Shown here: piece after piece, positions 49,173-58,082 of the stretch
How the letters are laid out: each line of letters opens with the position of its first letter
How positions within the stretch are numbered: position 1 is the stretch's first letter
Source: an uncultured Rhizobiaceae bacterium
GTDB taxonomy: Bacteria; Pseudomonadota; Alphaproteobacteria; Rhizobiales; Rhizobiaceae
DNA: 64,000 nucleotides
NCBI GenBank assembly: GCA_947259295.1
Contig: CAMYMG010000058.1
Span: forward strand, 234,551 to 298,550
Direction of reading: 5' to 3'
Made by a program: the position numbers and the translations under genes
The notes under the pieces: model-generated
Seen by the model: the letters and a program-made list of their open reading frames with translations, nothing else
Told to the model about the DNA's origin: nothing
Database searches by the model: none

Positions 49173-50198
49173 CTACGCCTCCTGGCGAAGCGACAGCTTT
49201 GCCTGCAGCACGACCACCACGAACAGGAAGGCGCCGCGCACCACGGATTGCCAATAGGCCGACAGCGAAATCCAGCCCATGCCGTTCTCGAAGTTCAGGA
49301 TGGTGAAGATGATGCCGAGCAACAGGGCACCGGCCAGCGTTCCACCGATCGATCCCTTGCCGCCGGTCAGCAATGTGCCGCCGACCACCACCGAGGCGAT
49401 GGCAAAGAGTTCCCAGCCGATCCCCTCGATCGGTTGTCCGGCACCGAACTGCGCAGCGAGAATGACACCGGCCATGCCGGCGGTGCCGCCCGAGATGACA
49501 TAGGCAAAGAAGATCGCGCGATCGACCGGCAGGCCCATCAGCCGCGATGCCTCCGTACCGCCCCCCGAGGCCAGGATATGGCGGCCGAAGGCGGTGTGGC
49601 CGATGACGATGCCCGCAACGATATAGGCCGCGAGCGCGATGAAGGCCGGCGTCGGGAAGCTCAGGATGAAGCCTAAAATTCCGCCGAGCACGCCGGCATT
49701 GTCGCCATCGACCCATTCGGGCCGCATGAAGCTCAGGAGGTCGCCTTGTCCGAGATCGACGAAGCCGGTCTCGTAGGAGACTGACACCGACTGGTTGTTG
49801 GCAAGCAGCAGCGCGGTTCCGGATGCCGCGAGCATTGTTGCCAGCGTGGCGATGAACGGCAGGATCTTCAGCCTGGTAACGATGACGGCGTTAAGCGTAC
49901 CGGCGAGCAGGCCGGCGCCAAGACCTCCCAGCAGTCCGGCCAGCAGCCCGTAGCCGCTGAGGTGTGCCGCCACGACACTCGAAAAGGCAGCCACCGATCC
50001 GACCGACAGGTCGATGCCGCCGGTCATGATGACGAAGCACATGCCGAGCGCGACCAGCGCAAACATTGAATTATAACGCAGCACCGACTGCACATTGTAT
50101 TCACTCAGGAAGCCGTCATAGCGCCAGGCGCCAAGCAGCGTCAGCACGATCAGCACGGCCACGACCGCCATGCTGGGCGAGATACCCCAACCCCTCAT
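49173..50198 (-). CDS. RbsC-type sugar ABC transporter permease (second)
   Basis: A 341-residue permease of the RbsC/XylH type with about ten helices. Typical segments are GMCFVIMTGGIDLSVGSVAAFSSVV (about 52-76) and GGTLLTGGKGSIGGTLAGALLLG (about 275-297). Its start codon overlaps the preceding permease stop by one base. Two different RbsC-type subunits in one operon imply a heterodimeric channel. Confidence 0.92.
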   Translation of the reverse strand: MRGWGISPSMAVVAVLIVLTLLGAWRYDGFLSEYNVQSVLRYNSMFALVALGMCFVIMTGGIDLSVGSVAAFSSVVAAHLSGYGLLAGLLGGLGAGLLAGTLNAVIVTRLKILPFIATLATMLAASGTALLLANNQSVSVSYETGFVDLGQGDLLSFMRPEWVDGDNAGVLGGILGFILSFPTPAFIALAAYIVAGIVIGHTAFGRHILASGGGTEASRLMGLPVDRAIFFAYVISGGTAGMAGVILAAQFGAGQPIEGIGWELFAIASVVVGGTLLTGGKGSIGGTLAGALLLGIIFTILNFENGMGWISLSAYWQSVVRGAFLFVVVVLQAKLSLRQEA

Positions 50199-51151
50199 CA
50201 GTTCTGCTCCTGTCTCTGAAGCCAGACGGCAAGGACGATCAGGCCGGCCTTGACCACCAGCGCCGCCGGGTCCGGCACGCCGTTGGCCAGCAGCGTGTAG
50301 CGCACCAGCTGGATGACGAGTGCACCGAGCAGCGTGCCGACGATGGTGGCCCGCCCGCCGGACAGGAGGGTGCCGCCGACGACCACGGCCGCGATGGCAT
50401 CAAGTTCCATGCCGAGGCCGATCAGATTAGCATCGGCCGCCGAATTCATGGCGATGACGATGAGGCCCGCCACGCCGCTGCACAGCCCGCTGATCGCATA
50501 GACCAGGAACTTGATACGCGTCACCGGAACCCCCGCCAGCCGGGCCGCCGCCTCGTTGCCGCCGACCGCCAGCACCTGCTTGCCGAACACGGTGCGGTGC
50601 AGGATGAAGGCCGCGACGGCGACGATCACCAGCATGATCCAGACCTGGAACGGAACACCGAGAACGCGGCCGATGGCGATTGCCTGAAATTCCGGGACCT
50701 TGAACACCTGCAGGTCGCCATTGGTGGAGACCTGCGCGATGCCCCGGCCGGCGATGAAGAGCACAAGGGTGGCGATGATCGGCTGGATGGAAAACTTTGT
50801 GACCAGCCAGCCGTTGAAGAGCCCGAAGACGCCAGCGATGATGATCGGGACGACAATGCCGAGGGCAATGCCGACATAGAGCGGTGCGGCAAACAGTTCT
50901 CCGGTGAAGAACATCGGCGACAGCGCGCCGGCAATCGCCATGAGAGAGCCGACCGACAGGTCGATGCCGCCGGTCGCAATGACCAGGGTCATGCCGACCC
51001 CGACGATGACGATGGTGCAGACCTGTGTCAGGTTGACGGCAAGCGTCTGCGACGTCGCGAAATTCGGCGTCACCGCAAGGTTGAAGATGATGAGCAGCAC
51101 TAGGGCGAGGCCAACGCCGTAGCGCTGGAAGAATACGGCGCGATCAGGCAC
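50198..51151 (-). CDS. RbsC-type sugar ABC transporter permease (first)
   Basis: A 317-residue RbsC-type permease with the family segments VGMTLVIATGGIDLSVGSLMAIAGALSPM (about 56-84) and VVGGTLLSGGRATIVGTLLGALVIQLV (about 261-287). It overlaps the ATPase stop by eight bases, indicating coupling. The two permeases are about one-third alike in their conserved parts and are probably partners. Confidence 0.92.
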   Translation of the reverse strand: MPDRAVFFQRYGVGLALVLLIIFNLAVTPNFATSQTLAVNLTQVCTIVIVGVGMTLVIATGGIDLSVGSLMAIAGALSPMFFTGELFAAPLYVGIALGIVVPIIIAGVFGLFNGWLVTKFSIQPIIATLVLFIAGRGIAQVSTNGDLQVFKVPEFQAIAIGRVLGVPFQVWIMLVIVAVAAFILHRTVFGKQVLAVGGNEAAARLAGVPVTRIKFLVYAISGLCSGVAGLIVIAMNSAADANLIGLGMELDAIAAVVVGGTLLSGGRATIVGTLLGALVIQLVRYTLLANGVPDPAALVVKAGLIVLAVWLQRQEQN

Positions 51152-52697
51152 TGGTCGATGCTCCCTCGGCCTGCCGCCTGTCCTCGGCGTCGTCGTGCGC
51201 CATGGCGCGCATGATGTCGCCTTCGGTCAGATTTTCATGGTCGAATTCAGCCACAGTACGCCCCTCCCGAAGCACGAACACCCGGTCGGCCCCCTCGACA
51301 ATTTCCTCCAGCTCGGACGAGATCATCAGCACGCCGAGCCCATCGCTCGCCAGACGGCGGATCAGCGACTGGATCTCGGCCTTGGCGCCGACATCAATGC
51401 CGCGCGTCGGCTCGTCGAGAATGAGCAGCTTCGGATTCATGCAGAGCCACCTAGCCAGCAGAACCTTCTGCTGGTTGCCCCCGGACAGTTCGCGAATTTT
51501 CTGGTTGGGACCGGCGCATTTGATGCCGATCTCCTTGATGAAGCGCTCGACCACCTCGCGTTGCTTGGCTTCGTCAAGCAGGCCCGAGCGCGTCAGCGCC
51601 GGCATCAGCGCCAGAGTCAGGTTCTCGGCCACCGACATTCCGGGGATGATGCCCTGGCTCTTGCGGTCCTCCGAGCAGTAGCCCATGCCGGCGGCGATCG
51701 CCTCGGCCGGCGTCTTGAACCTGGTCGCGGCACCGTCGAAGGTGACGTCGCCTGCAGCTCTCTGGTCGGCCGCGAAAATGGCGCGCGCCGTCTCCGTGCG
51801 GCCCGAGCCAAGCAATCCGGCGAGACCGACGATCTCGCCGCGGCGCACGTCGAGATTGGCGTCGCGCACGAGATGGCCGATCGCTATGCCCTTTGCCGCC
51901 AGCAGTTCGCCGCCGACATTGCCGGTGCCACCCTTGAACGCCGTCGCACCCTTCTTCGCCACCTCGTCGAGTTCGCGGCCCAGCATGCTCGCCACGAGCT
52001 GCAGCTTTGAAATATCGCTCATCGGCGTCACGGCGACGGTCTTGCCGTCGCGCATGATCGTCACCCGGTCGCAGACCGCGTAAAGCTCGTCGAACTTGTG
52101 GCTGACGAAGAGCACCGACACGCCTTCGGCCTTCAGTTGCCGGACGGTGCGGAGCAGCACGTCGACCTCCGCCTCGTCGAGCGACGACGTCGGCTCGTCC
52201 ATGATCACGAGCTTGGCTGCGAAGGACACGGCGCGCGCGATTGCCACCATCTGCTGGATGGCCGTGGAAAAATGCTCAAGCGGCGCGCGCACATCGACCC
52301 GGACGTCGAAGCGCGCCAGAAGGGCGGCAGCCTCGTCGTTGATCTTCTTCCAGTCGAGCAGACCGAAGGCGCGGCGCGGTTCGCGCCCGAGAAAGATGTT
52401 TTCGGCCACCGAGCGGTAGCCGATGAGGTTGATCTCTTGGAAGATCGTGCTGATGCCGGCGCGTTGCGCCTGTTGTGGCGACCCGGCAGTCCAGGGCCCG
52501 CCGTCGAATTCGATCGTGCCGGAATCACGGACATAGGCGCCGTTGAGGATCTTGATCATCGTCGACTTGCCGGCCCCGTTCTGGCCGACCAGCGCCATGA
52601 TTTCGGCTGGCATCACCTCGAGCGAGGCTTCGGAGAGCGCCGGAATGCCGCCGAAGCTCTTCGAAATCGCTTGCATGGATAGGAGCGGATTAGTCAT
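51144..52697 (-). CDS. RbsA-type duplicated sugar ABC transporter ATPase
   Basis: A 517-residue protein with two ATPase halves. The first (about 1-245) has Walker A GQNGAGKST, Walker B VIMDEPTSSLD. The second (about 255-510) has the degenerate GLLGSGRTET Walker A, signature LSGGNQQKVLLARWL and LLILDEPTRGIDVGAKAE. This is the normal RbsA pattern. A start at 52697 (MTNPLLS) is preferred because AGG precedes it; a longer form from 52709 is possible. It lies after the binding protein gene, past a strong terminator. Confidence 0.93.
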   Translation of the reverse strand: MTNPLLSMQAISKSFGGIPALSEASLEVMPAEIMALVGQNGAGKSTMIKILNGAYVRDSGTIEFDGGPWTAGSPQQAQRAGISTIFQEINLIGYRSVAENIFLGREPRRAFGLLDWKKINDEAAALLARFDVRVDVRAPLEHFSTAIQQMVAIARAVSFAAKLVIMDEPTSSLDEAEVDVLLRTVRQLKAEGVSVLFVSHKFDELYAVCDRVTIMRDGKTVAVTPMSDISKLQLVASMLGRELDEVAKKGATAFKGGTGNVGGELLAAKGIAIGHLVRDANLDVRRGEIVGLAGLLGSGRTETARAIFAADQRAAGDVTFDGAATRFKTPAEAIAAGMGYCSEDRKSQGIIPGMSVAENLTLALMPALTRSGLLDEAKQREVVERFIKEIGIKCAGPNQKIRELSGGNQQKVLLARWLCMNPKLLILDEPTRGIDVGAKAEIQSLIRRLASDGLGVLMISSELEEIVEGADRVFVLREGRTVAEFDHENLTEGDIMRAMAHDDAEDRRQAEGASTSA

Positions 52698-52716
52698 GGC
52701 GCCTGCCATTCAATGC

Positions 52717-52749
52717 AAAAAAGAGGTGGGAGCCGGATGGCTCCCACCT
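52717..52749 (-). terminator. Strong intrinsic terminator between binding-protein and ATPase genes
   Basis: On the minus strand AGGTGGGAGCC-ATCC-GGCTCCCACCT gives 11 perfect pairs with a four-base loop, followed by CTTTTTT. It ends 22 bases after the binding-protein stop. It should end most transcripts after the binding protein gene and let only some continue into the ATPase and permease genes, which would give the usual excess of binding protein. Confidence 0.85.
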
Positions 52750-52771
52750 TTTGCGAGTGTCATCCCAGGGC

Positions 52772-53752
52772 TCAGTACGCTTCCGGCATGTATTCGGCGG
52801 CGTTCTCCTTGGTGAACACGCGATCGACATTGACCAGCCGCGGTTCGAGCGTCTCGCCATTGCCGTATTTCTCGATCGCATCGAAGGCAGCCGGACCGAA
52901 CTTCGGGTTGCATTCGACGACGACCAGAACCTTGCCATCCAGGAGGGCCTGGGTAGCGTCCTTGGTGCCATCGATGGAGGCGATGATGAGATCCTTGCCG
53001 GGAACCTTGCCGGCAGCTTCCATGGCGGCAATGGCGCCCATGGTCATCTCGTCATTGTGCGAATAGAGAGCCGTCGCTTCGGGATGCGCCTGATAGAGCG
53101 TCTCGAACACCTGGCGGCCCTTGTCGCGCGCGAAATCGCCGGACTGCGAGGCGATGATCTCCATGCCCGGATGGTCCTTGATGTAGTCGGCAAAACCCTT
53201 CATGCGATCATTGGCTGGCGAGCTGCCGACCGTGCCCTGAAGTTCGATGATCTTGGCCTTGCCGTCGACCGCGGCGGTCAGCGCCTCGGCAGCCTGCATG
53301 CCTTCCTTGACGAAGTCCGAGCCGATGAAGGCGACATAGTCTTCGCCGCCCTTGGCCAGCGACTGATCGACGTTACGGTCGATGAGAAGCAACGGAATGC
53401 CGGCCTTCTTGGCTTCCATGACAGCCGGGATGAGAGGCTTTTCTTCGCGCGGCGCGAGCAGGATGACGTCGACCTTCTGGGCGATCATCGAGCGCACGTC
53501 GGCAACCTGCTTAGCGGCCGAACCGGCGGCGTCGGTATAGACCAACTGCCAGCCGCGCTTTTCGGCCTCGTCCTTCATGCTCTTGGTCTGTGCCAGGCGC
53601 CAAGGATTGTTGCTCTCGGTCTGCGCGAAGCCGACCTTGTATTTGTCCTTCTTTTCCAGCTTCGGCAAGTCAGCATAGGCTGGCCGGATGCTGAATCCTG
53701 CTGCTGCGAGGCCCCCGAGGGTAACCTGCAGCATTGTACGACGGTCGATCAT
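52772..53752 (-). CDS. RbsB-type sugar ABC transporter substrate-binding protein, Tat-type signal
   Basis: A 326-residue periplasmic sugar-binding protein (RbsB/family 2). The N-terminus MIDRRTMLQVTLGGLAAAGFSIRPAYA has the twin-arginine pattern (DRRTML) before a mild hydrophobic stretch, so it is likely exported folded by Tat. The mature part has KVGFAQTESNNPWR, DVILLAPREEKPLIPAV and YSHNDEMTMGAIAAM, the usual two-lobe fold. The ligand is unknown. Start at 53752 is behind GGGAGGA. It heads the leftward operon under a promoter overlapped by a FadR-type operator. Confidence 0.92.
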   Translation of the reverse strand: MIDRRTMLQVTLGGLAAAGFSIRPAYADLPKLEKKDKYKVGFAQTESNNPWRLAQTKSMKDEAEKRGWQLVYTDAAGSAAKQVADVRSMIAQKVDVILLAPREEKPLIPAVMEAKKAGIPLLLIDRNVDQSLAKGGEDYVAFIGSDFVKEGMQAAEALTAAVDGKAKIIELQGTVGSSPANDRMKGFADYIKDHPGMEIIASQSGDFARDKGRQVFETLYQAHPEATALYSHNDEMTMGAIAAMEAAGKVPGKDLIIASIDGTKDATQALLDGKVLVVVECNPKFGPAAFDAIEKYGNGETLEPRLVNVDRVFTKENAAEYMPEAY

Positions 53753-53905
53753 CAAAATTTCCTCCCAAAGGGGCCAGACGTGGGAATCACGCCGTGCGGG
53801 GCCACCAGCCGCAGTTGTCGAAATCTCAGGAAATGACGGGCGAAAAAGTCTCGCTGCCCTCCCCTGCAAACGATCGAGAGGCGGTTTCGTGCGCCGCCTT
53901 CCCTA

Positions 53906-53916
53906 TTGTCATACAA
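53906..53916. promoter_or_regulatory. FadR/GntR-type operator
   Basis: TTGTCATACAA (minus strand TTGTATGACAA) matches the TNGT-N3-ACNA palindrome used by FadR-subfamily GntR regulators. It lies exactly over the -10 hexamer of the leftward promoter, the classical position for repression. No GntR-type gene is in the window, so its regulator would be encoded elsewhere. Confidence 0.55.
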
Positions 53917-53939
53917 ATTGAAATCGGCTGGCCCGTCAA
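53911..53939 (-). promoter_or_regulatory. Promoter of the RbsB-type operon
   Basis: TTGACG (53939-53934) and TTGTAT (53916-53911) on the minus strand are separated by exactly 17 bases, a good housekeeping promoter. Transcription would start near 53903, giving a leader of about 150 bases before the binding-protein gene. The FadR-type operator covers the -10. Confidence 0.65.
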
Positions 53940-54205
53940 GTATCGTTGTGGGTGGCGGCTTCCATGTCAGAGCCTCCGACCGAAGAACCTATCGCGCGAC
54001 GGATTTCCGTGGCAAGAAGGGCACTTGGCGCATTCCGGCTTACGGAATGTGATGATCGATCCGATTGCGAGGGAGGCGCGATCCGGGACCGGCACCTGCA
54101 CCATCCCTGCCGAAATTTCGCGAAGCCTGACCGGGACATTCCGTCCCGGCTGCCGCGAATCTTCGCCCCAGGCCCGTTCGTGAATGACCCAGCCAGTGAG
54201 AACCC

Positions 54206-55294
54206 ATGTCGAAAATCCAATCCGTCACCACCGGTTTCTTCCGCATACCGCTACCCGAAATCCTGACCGACTCCATGCACGGCACGATGCGCGATTTCGA
54301 ACTCGTCACCACGAGCATCCGGGACGAGGATGGCGCGGAAGGCGTCGGCTACACCTTCACGGTCGGCCGTAATGGCGGCGCAATCGCCAACATCGTGGAG
54401 CGCGAGCTTTCCGAGATCATCCGGGGCCAGGATGCCGACCTGATCGAGGCAATCTGGAACAAGATCTGGTGGGAGATGCATTATGGCGGGCGTGGCGGCC
54501 CGACCGTGCTGGCGCTCTCGGCCGTCGACATCGCGCTCTGGGACCTCAAGGCGCGCAAGCTCGGGCAGCCGCTGTGGAAGCTGCTCGGCGGCTTCTCTAA
54601 CAAGGTGCCCTGCTATGCCGGCGGCATCGACCTGCTCCTGCCGTTGCCCGATCTCATCAAGCAGACCGACGGCAACCTTGCGCGCGGCTTCCGCGCCATC
54701 AAGATGAAGGTCGGCCGCAAGAAGCTCTCCGAAGACGTCGAGCGCGTCGTCGCCATGCGCAAGCATCTCGGCGACAATTTCCCGCTGATGGCCGATGCGA
54801 ACATGAAGTGGAGTGCCGACGAGGCCATTCGCGCCGCACGCGCCTTTGCGCCTGCCGATCTCACCTGGCTCGAGGAGCCGATCTCGCCCGACGACGTGGC
54901 CGGCCATGCCCGCGTCGTGCGCGAAGGGGGCCTGCCGATCGCGGCCGGCGAGAACCTGCGCACGGTCTGGGATTTCCGGCATCTCATTGCCAGCGGCGGC
55001 GTCACCTATCCGGAACCGGACGTGACCAACTGCGGCGGCGTCACCGCGTTCATGAAGATTGCGCATCTTGCCGAGGCGTTCAATCTGCCGGTCACCTCGC
55101 ACGGTGCGCATGACATCACCGTCCACCTGCTGGCGGCCGCGCCAAACCGGTCCTACCTCGAAGCGCATGGCTTCGGCCTCGATCGCTACATCGCCGAGCC
55201 GTTGCGCATCGAGGACGGTTTCGCCATCGCGCCGTCGCGGCCGGGCCACGGCATCGACTTCGACTGGAAGGGCCTGGCGGCCGTTAAGGCCTGA
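54206..55294 (+). CDS. Enolase-superfamily sugar-acid dehydratase (mandelate racemase/muconate lactonizing type)
   Basis: A 362-residue enolase-superfamily enzyme. The capping domain covers about 1-125. In the barrel, the second-strand base pair is in AIKMKVG (Lys-x-Lys, about 171-173), and the magnesium ligands are Asp in MADANMKW (about 198), Glu in WLEEPIS (about 225) and Glu in AAGENL (about 250). The seventh-strand His is in TSHGAHDI (about 300). Such enzymes dehydrate or racemise sugar acids such as galactarate or gluconate. It leads an operon with a GMC oxidoreductase and aldose epimerase, so its substrate is probably a sugar acid made by them. Confidence 0.88.
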   Translation: MSKIQSVTTGFFRIPLPEILTDSMHGTMRDFELVTTSIRDEDGAEGVGYTFTVGRNGGAIANIVERELSEIIRGQDADLIEAIWNKIWWEMHYGGRGGPTVLALSAVDIALWDLKARKLGQPLWKLLGGFSNKVPCYAGGIDLLLPLPDLIKQTDGNLARGFRAIKMKVGRKKLSEDVERVVAMRKHLGDNFPLMADANMKWSADEAIRAARAFAPADLTWLEEPISPDDVAGHARVVREGGLPIAAGENLRTVWDFRHLIASGGVTYPEPDVTNCGGVTAFMKIAHLAEAFNLPVTSHGAHDITVHLLAAAPNRSYLEAHGFGLDRYIAEPLRIEDGFAIAPSRPGHGIDFDWKGLAAVKA

Positions 55295-55309
55295 GGAGCG
55301 ATCGCGACC

Positions 55310-56938
55310 GTGAAGCAGGTTTACGACTACATCATCGTCGGCGGCGGCTCTTCCGGCTGCGTGGCAGCCGCCAGGCTGGTCACTGACGGCAAGGCGCGCG
55401 TACTGGTTCTTGAGGGCGGTCACGGCCACCGCCACCCGATGCTCGACATGCCGCCGGGCATCTTCAAGATGATCTACGGCAGCAAGTTCATGCGCTACCA
55501 CCAGACGGTGCCGCAGGAACATCTCGACGGGCGCGTGCACGACATCCCGCAGGGCAATGTCCTTGGCGGCGGGTCGTCGGTCAACGCCCAGGTCTATATG
55601 CGCGGCGTCCCGTCCGACTACGAGGAATGGCACGAGCTCTTGCGCGGCGGCAACGACTATCCGGGCTGGAGCTGGGACGACGTGCTGCCGCATTTCCGCG
55701 GCATGGAAGGCAACAACCGTCTGCAGAACGATCTGCATAGCAGCGCCGGCCCTCTTCTCGTCTCCGACCCCGGCCATGTCAACGAGGTGTCGCGCTGGTT
55801 CGTACAAAGCGTCCAGGCGCTCGGCCTGCCCTACAACCACGACTTCAACGGACCGAGCCAGCGCGGCGTCGGCTTCTACCAGTTCATGAACCGCAACGGC
55901 AAACGCAGCAGCGCAGCCTATGCGTTTCTCGGCCCACTCGAAGGCAATCCCGATCTTGAGGTGAAGCTCAACGCACGCGTTTCGCGCATCGAGATCGCCG
56001 ACGGCGTCGCTGTCGGCGTCACCTATCGCGACGCCAAGGGCCGCGAACACCAGGCCTTCGCCGACCGGGAGGTCATTGTCTCCGCCGGCTCGCTGGTAAC
56101 GCCGCAGCTCCTGATGCTCTCCGGTATCGGTCCGGCCGATCACCTCGCCGCGCACGGCATTTCCTGCATCGCCGACCTGCCGGGAGTGGGCGCCAATCTG
56201 ATCGATCACCCGGAAGTGCCGATCACGGCTCTCGCCAATGGTCCCTATGGCTATTACCTGCAGGGCGAAGGCTGGCGCATGCTGGCCAACGGCCTGCAGT
56301 TCAAGATCTTCGGCTCCGGCCCGATCACCTCGGCGGGTGTCGAGGCGGGCGCCTTCGTCAATCCGGTCGACCCCGATGGCACGCCATCGATCCAGGCCTT
56401 CTGCGTGCCGATCGTCTATCTCGACCGCGGCGCGCCCGGCCTTGTCGAGAACAGCTACGGCTTCACGGTAACCACCGTCGTCACCAAGCCGAAATCGCGC
56501 GGCACGGTGCAGCTTCGCTCCGCCGACCCCAACGACATGCCGCTCGTCTCACCCAACCTGCTCAAGCACCCGGACGACATGCAAACGATGATCGCGGGGC
56601 AGAAGTACTTCCTGCGCGCCTTCCACGAAGAGCCGCTTGCCGGCCGCGTGAAGCGCATCGCCATACCGGCACCCGACGACACCAGCGACGCGGCCATTGC
56701 CGCCCACTGCCGCCGCTTCGTCAAGACGAACTTCCACCCGAGCGGCACTTGCCGGATGGGACCGGACGGCGACAAGATGGCTGTTCTCGACGCGCGGCTG
56801 CGGGTGCGCGGGATCGAGCATCTCAGGGTCTGCGACCTGTCCGCCATGCCGAACATCAATTCGGGCAACACCAACGCCCCGGCGATGATGCTCGGCAGCC
56901 GCTGCGCTGAATTCGCCTTGCAGGAAGCATCCGCATGA
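55310..56938 (+). CDS. GMC-family FAD-dependent oxidoreductase
   Basis: A 542-residue FAD enzyme of the glucose-methanol-choline family. FAD motif DYIIVGGGSSGCVAAARLV (about 7-25), second signature NVLGGGSSVNAQVYMRG (about 83-99), and the active-site HPSGTCRMG (about 477-485) with NTNAPAMMLG near the end. It oxidises an alcohol or sugar; the substrate is not readable. No signal peptide. Start is GTG at 55310, fifteen bases after the dehydratase. The next gene is an aldose 1-epimerase, suggesting that it oxidises a sugar hemiacetal or a sugar alcohol. Confidence 0.9.
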   Translation: MKQVYDYIIVGGGSSGCVAAARLVTDGKARVLVLEGGHGHRHPMLDMPPGIFKMIYGSKFMRYHQTVPQEHLDGRVHDIPQGNVLGGGSSVNAQVYMRGVPSDYEEWHELLRGGNDYPGWSWDDVLPHFRGMEGNNRLQNDLHSSAGPLLVSDPGHVNEVSRWFVQSVQALGLPYNHDFNGPSQRGVGFYQFMNRNGKRSSAAYAFLGPLEGNPDLEVKLNARVSRIEIADGVAVGVTYRDAKGREHQAFADREVIVSAGSLVTPQLLMLSGIGPADHLAAHGISCIADLPGVGANLIDHPEVPITALANGPYGYYLQGEGWRMLANGLQFKIFGSGPITSAGVEAGAFVNPVDPDGTPSIQAFCVPIVYLDRGAPGLVENSYGFTVTTVVTKPKSRGTVQLRSADPNDMPLVSPNLLKHPDDMQTMIAGQKYFLRAFHEEPLAGRVKRIAIPAPDDTSDAAIAAHCRRFVKTNFHPSGTCRMGPDGDKMAVLDARLRVRGIEHLRVCDLSAMPNINSGNTNAPAMMLGSRCAEFALQEASA

Positions 56939-56969
56939 CGGTCGCGGAAATCGGAAACGGAGTGATAGT

Positions 56970-58025
56970 ATGATCGAGCGTTTCGGGTTGGGCGAGATCG
57001 GCGGAGAGCCCGTCCAAGGGTTCGTGCTGAAGAACGGCAACGGCTACGCCGCCAAGCTGATCAGCTATGGCGCGCGGCTCACCGAATTCCATATGCCCGA
57101 CCGGCATGGCAAGCTCGCCGACATCGTGCTCGGCTTCGACGACCTCGATTCCTACATCGCCACCAACACCTATTTCGGCGCCACCTGCGGCCGCTACGGC
57201 AACCGCATCAGAGATGGCCGTTTCGTCCTCGACGGAACGCCGCATCAGGTCGATCGAAACGAGGGCTCGAACCATCTGCATGGCGGCAGCAACGGCTTCG
57301 ACCGCAAGAACTGGACCGCCTCGATCGACGAGGTCCGGAATACGGTCGTGTTCTCCATGGTCTCGCATGACGGGGAGCAGGGCTTTCCCGGCATGGTGTC
57401 GCTGACCGCCACCTACCGTCTCACCGAGGACAATGTCCTCGACATAAGCATGCGCGGCACCACCGACCGGACGACCATCCTCAACGCCGTCAACCACGCC
57501 TACTGGAACCTTGCCGGCCAGGGATCGGGCGACGTGCGCGACCAGGTCCTGCAGCTTCATGCCGATTTCTACACGCCGGTCGACGCCGAGCTCATCACCA
57601 CGGGCGAGGTGCTGGCGGTCGCCGGCACGGCCTTCGACTTCCGCTCCGCCCATCCCATTGGCAGGGACATCGACAGCCTGCAGGACGTCGGAACCGGAAG
57701 CCTGGTCGGCGGCGGCTACGACCATAACTGGTGCCTGAACGGCAGCGGCGGGGAATTGCGCCCCTGCGCCCGCGTCGTCGACCCGGCAAGCGGGCGCGGC
57801 CTCGAACTGGCGACCAGCGAGCCGGGCGTCCAGTTCTACACCGGCGGCTATCTGGACGAAAAGGTGGTCGGCAAGCAGGGCCTGCCCTACTGCCGCTTTG
57901 CCGGCTATACATTCGAGACGCAGAAGTTTCCCAACACGCCGAATTTCGCGCATTTCCCGACATGCGCGGTCAGGCCCGACGAGGTCTATGACCACCGAAT
58001 GGTCTTCCGTTTCTTCACCGAATAG
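56970..58025 (+). CDS. Aldose 1-epimerase (GalM family)
   Basis: A 351-residue mutarotase. The substrate motifs are all present: GRYGNRI (about 72), NHLHGGSNGFD (about 100), the catalytic His in VNHAYWNL (about 173) and the catalytic Glu in FETQKFPNTPNF (about 313). It equilibrates alpha and beta anomers of free sugars. It is cytosolic. It starts 31 bases after the GMC gene. Its presence implies that a free aldose is the entry substrate of the rightward operon. Confidence 0.93.
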   Translation: MIERFGLGEIGGEPVQGFVLKNGNGYAAKLISYGARLTEFHMPDRHGKLADIVLGFDDLDSYIATNTYFGATCGRYGNRIRDGRFVLDGTPHQVDRNEGSNHLHGGSNGFDRKNWTASIDEVRNTVVFSMVSHDGEQGFPGMVSLTATYRLTEDNVLDISMRGTTDRTTILNAVNHAYWNLAGQGSGDVRDQVLQLHADFYTPVDAELITTGEVLAVAGTAFDFRSAHPIGRDIDSLQDVGTGSLVGGGYDHNWCLNGSGGELRPCARVVDPASGRGLELATSEPGVQFYTGGYLDEKVVGKQGLPYCRFAGYTFETQKFPNTPNFAHFPTCAVRPDEVYDHRMVFRFFTE

Positions 58026-58082
58026 GCCGGCTCCGGCAGAGTGCGGCGGGACTTCGGCAAGACAGATTGGGGGAATCAGCAG

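Larger units (their letters stand above)
53753..54205. other. Divergent control region of the sugar-catabolism units
   Basis: A 453-base stretch between the leftward binding-protein operon and the rightward dehydratase operon. It contains the leftward promoter with overlapping FadR-type operator (described separately). No convincing protein gene was found: the frames present lack ribosome-binding sites and family character. A plus-strand promoter for the dehydratase gene was not identified. Confidence 0.6.
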
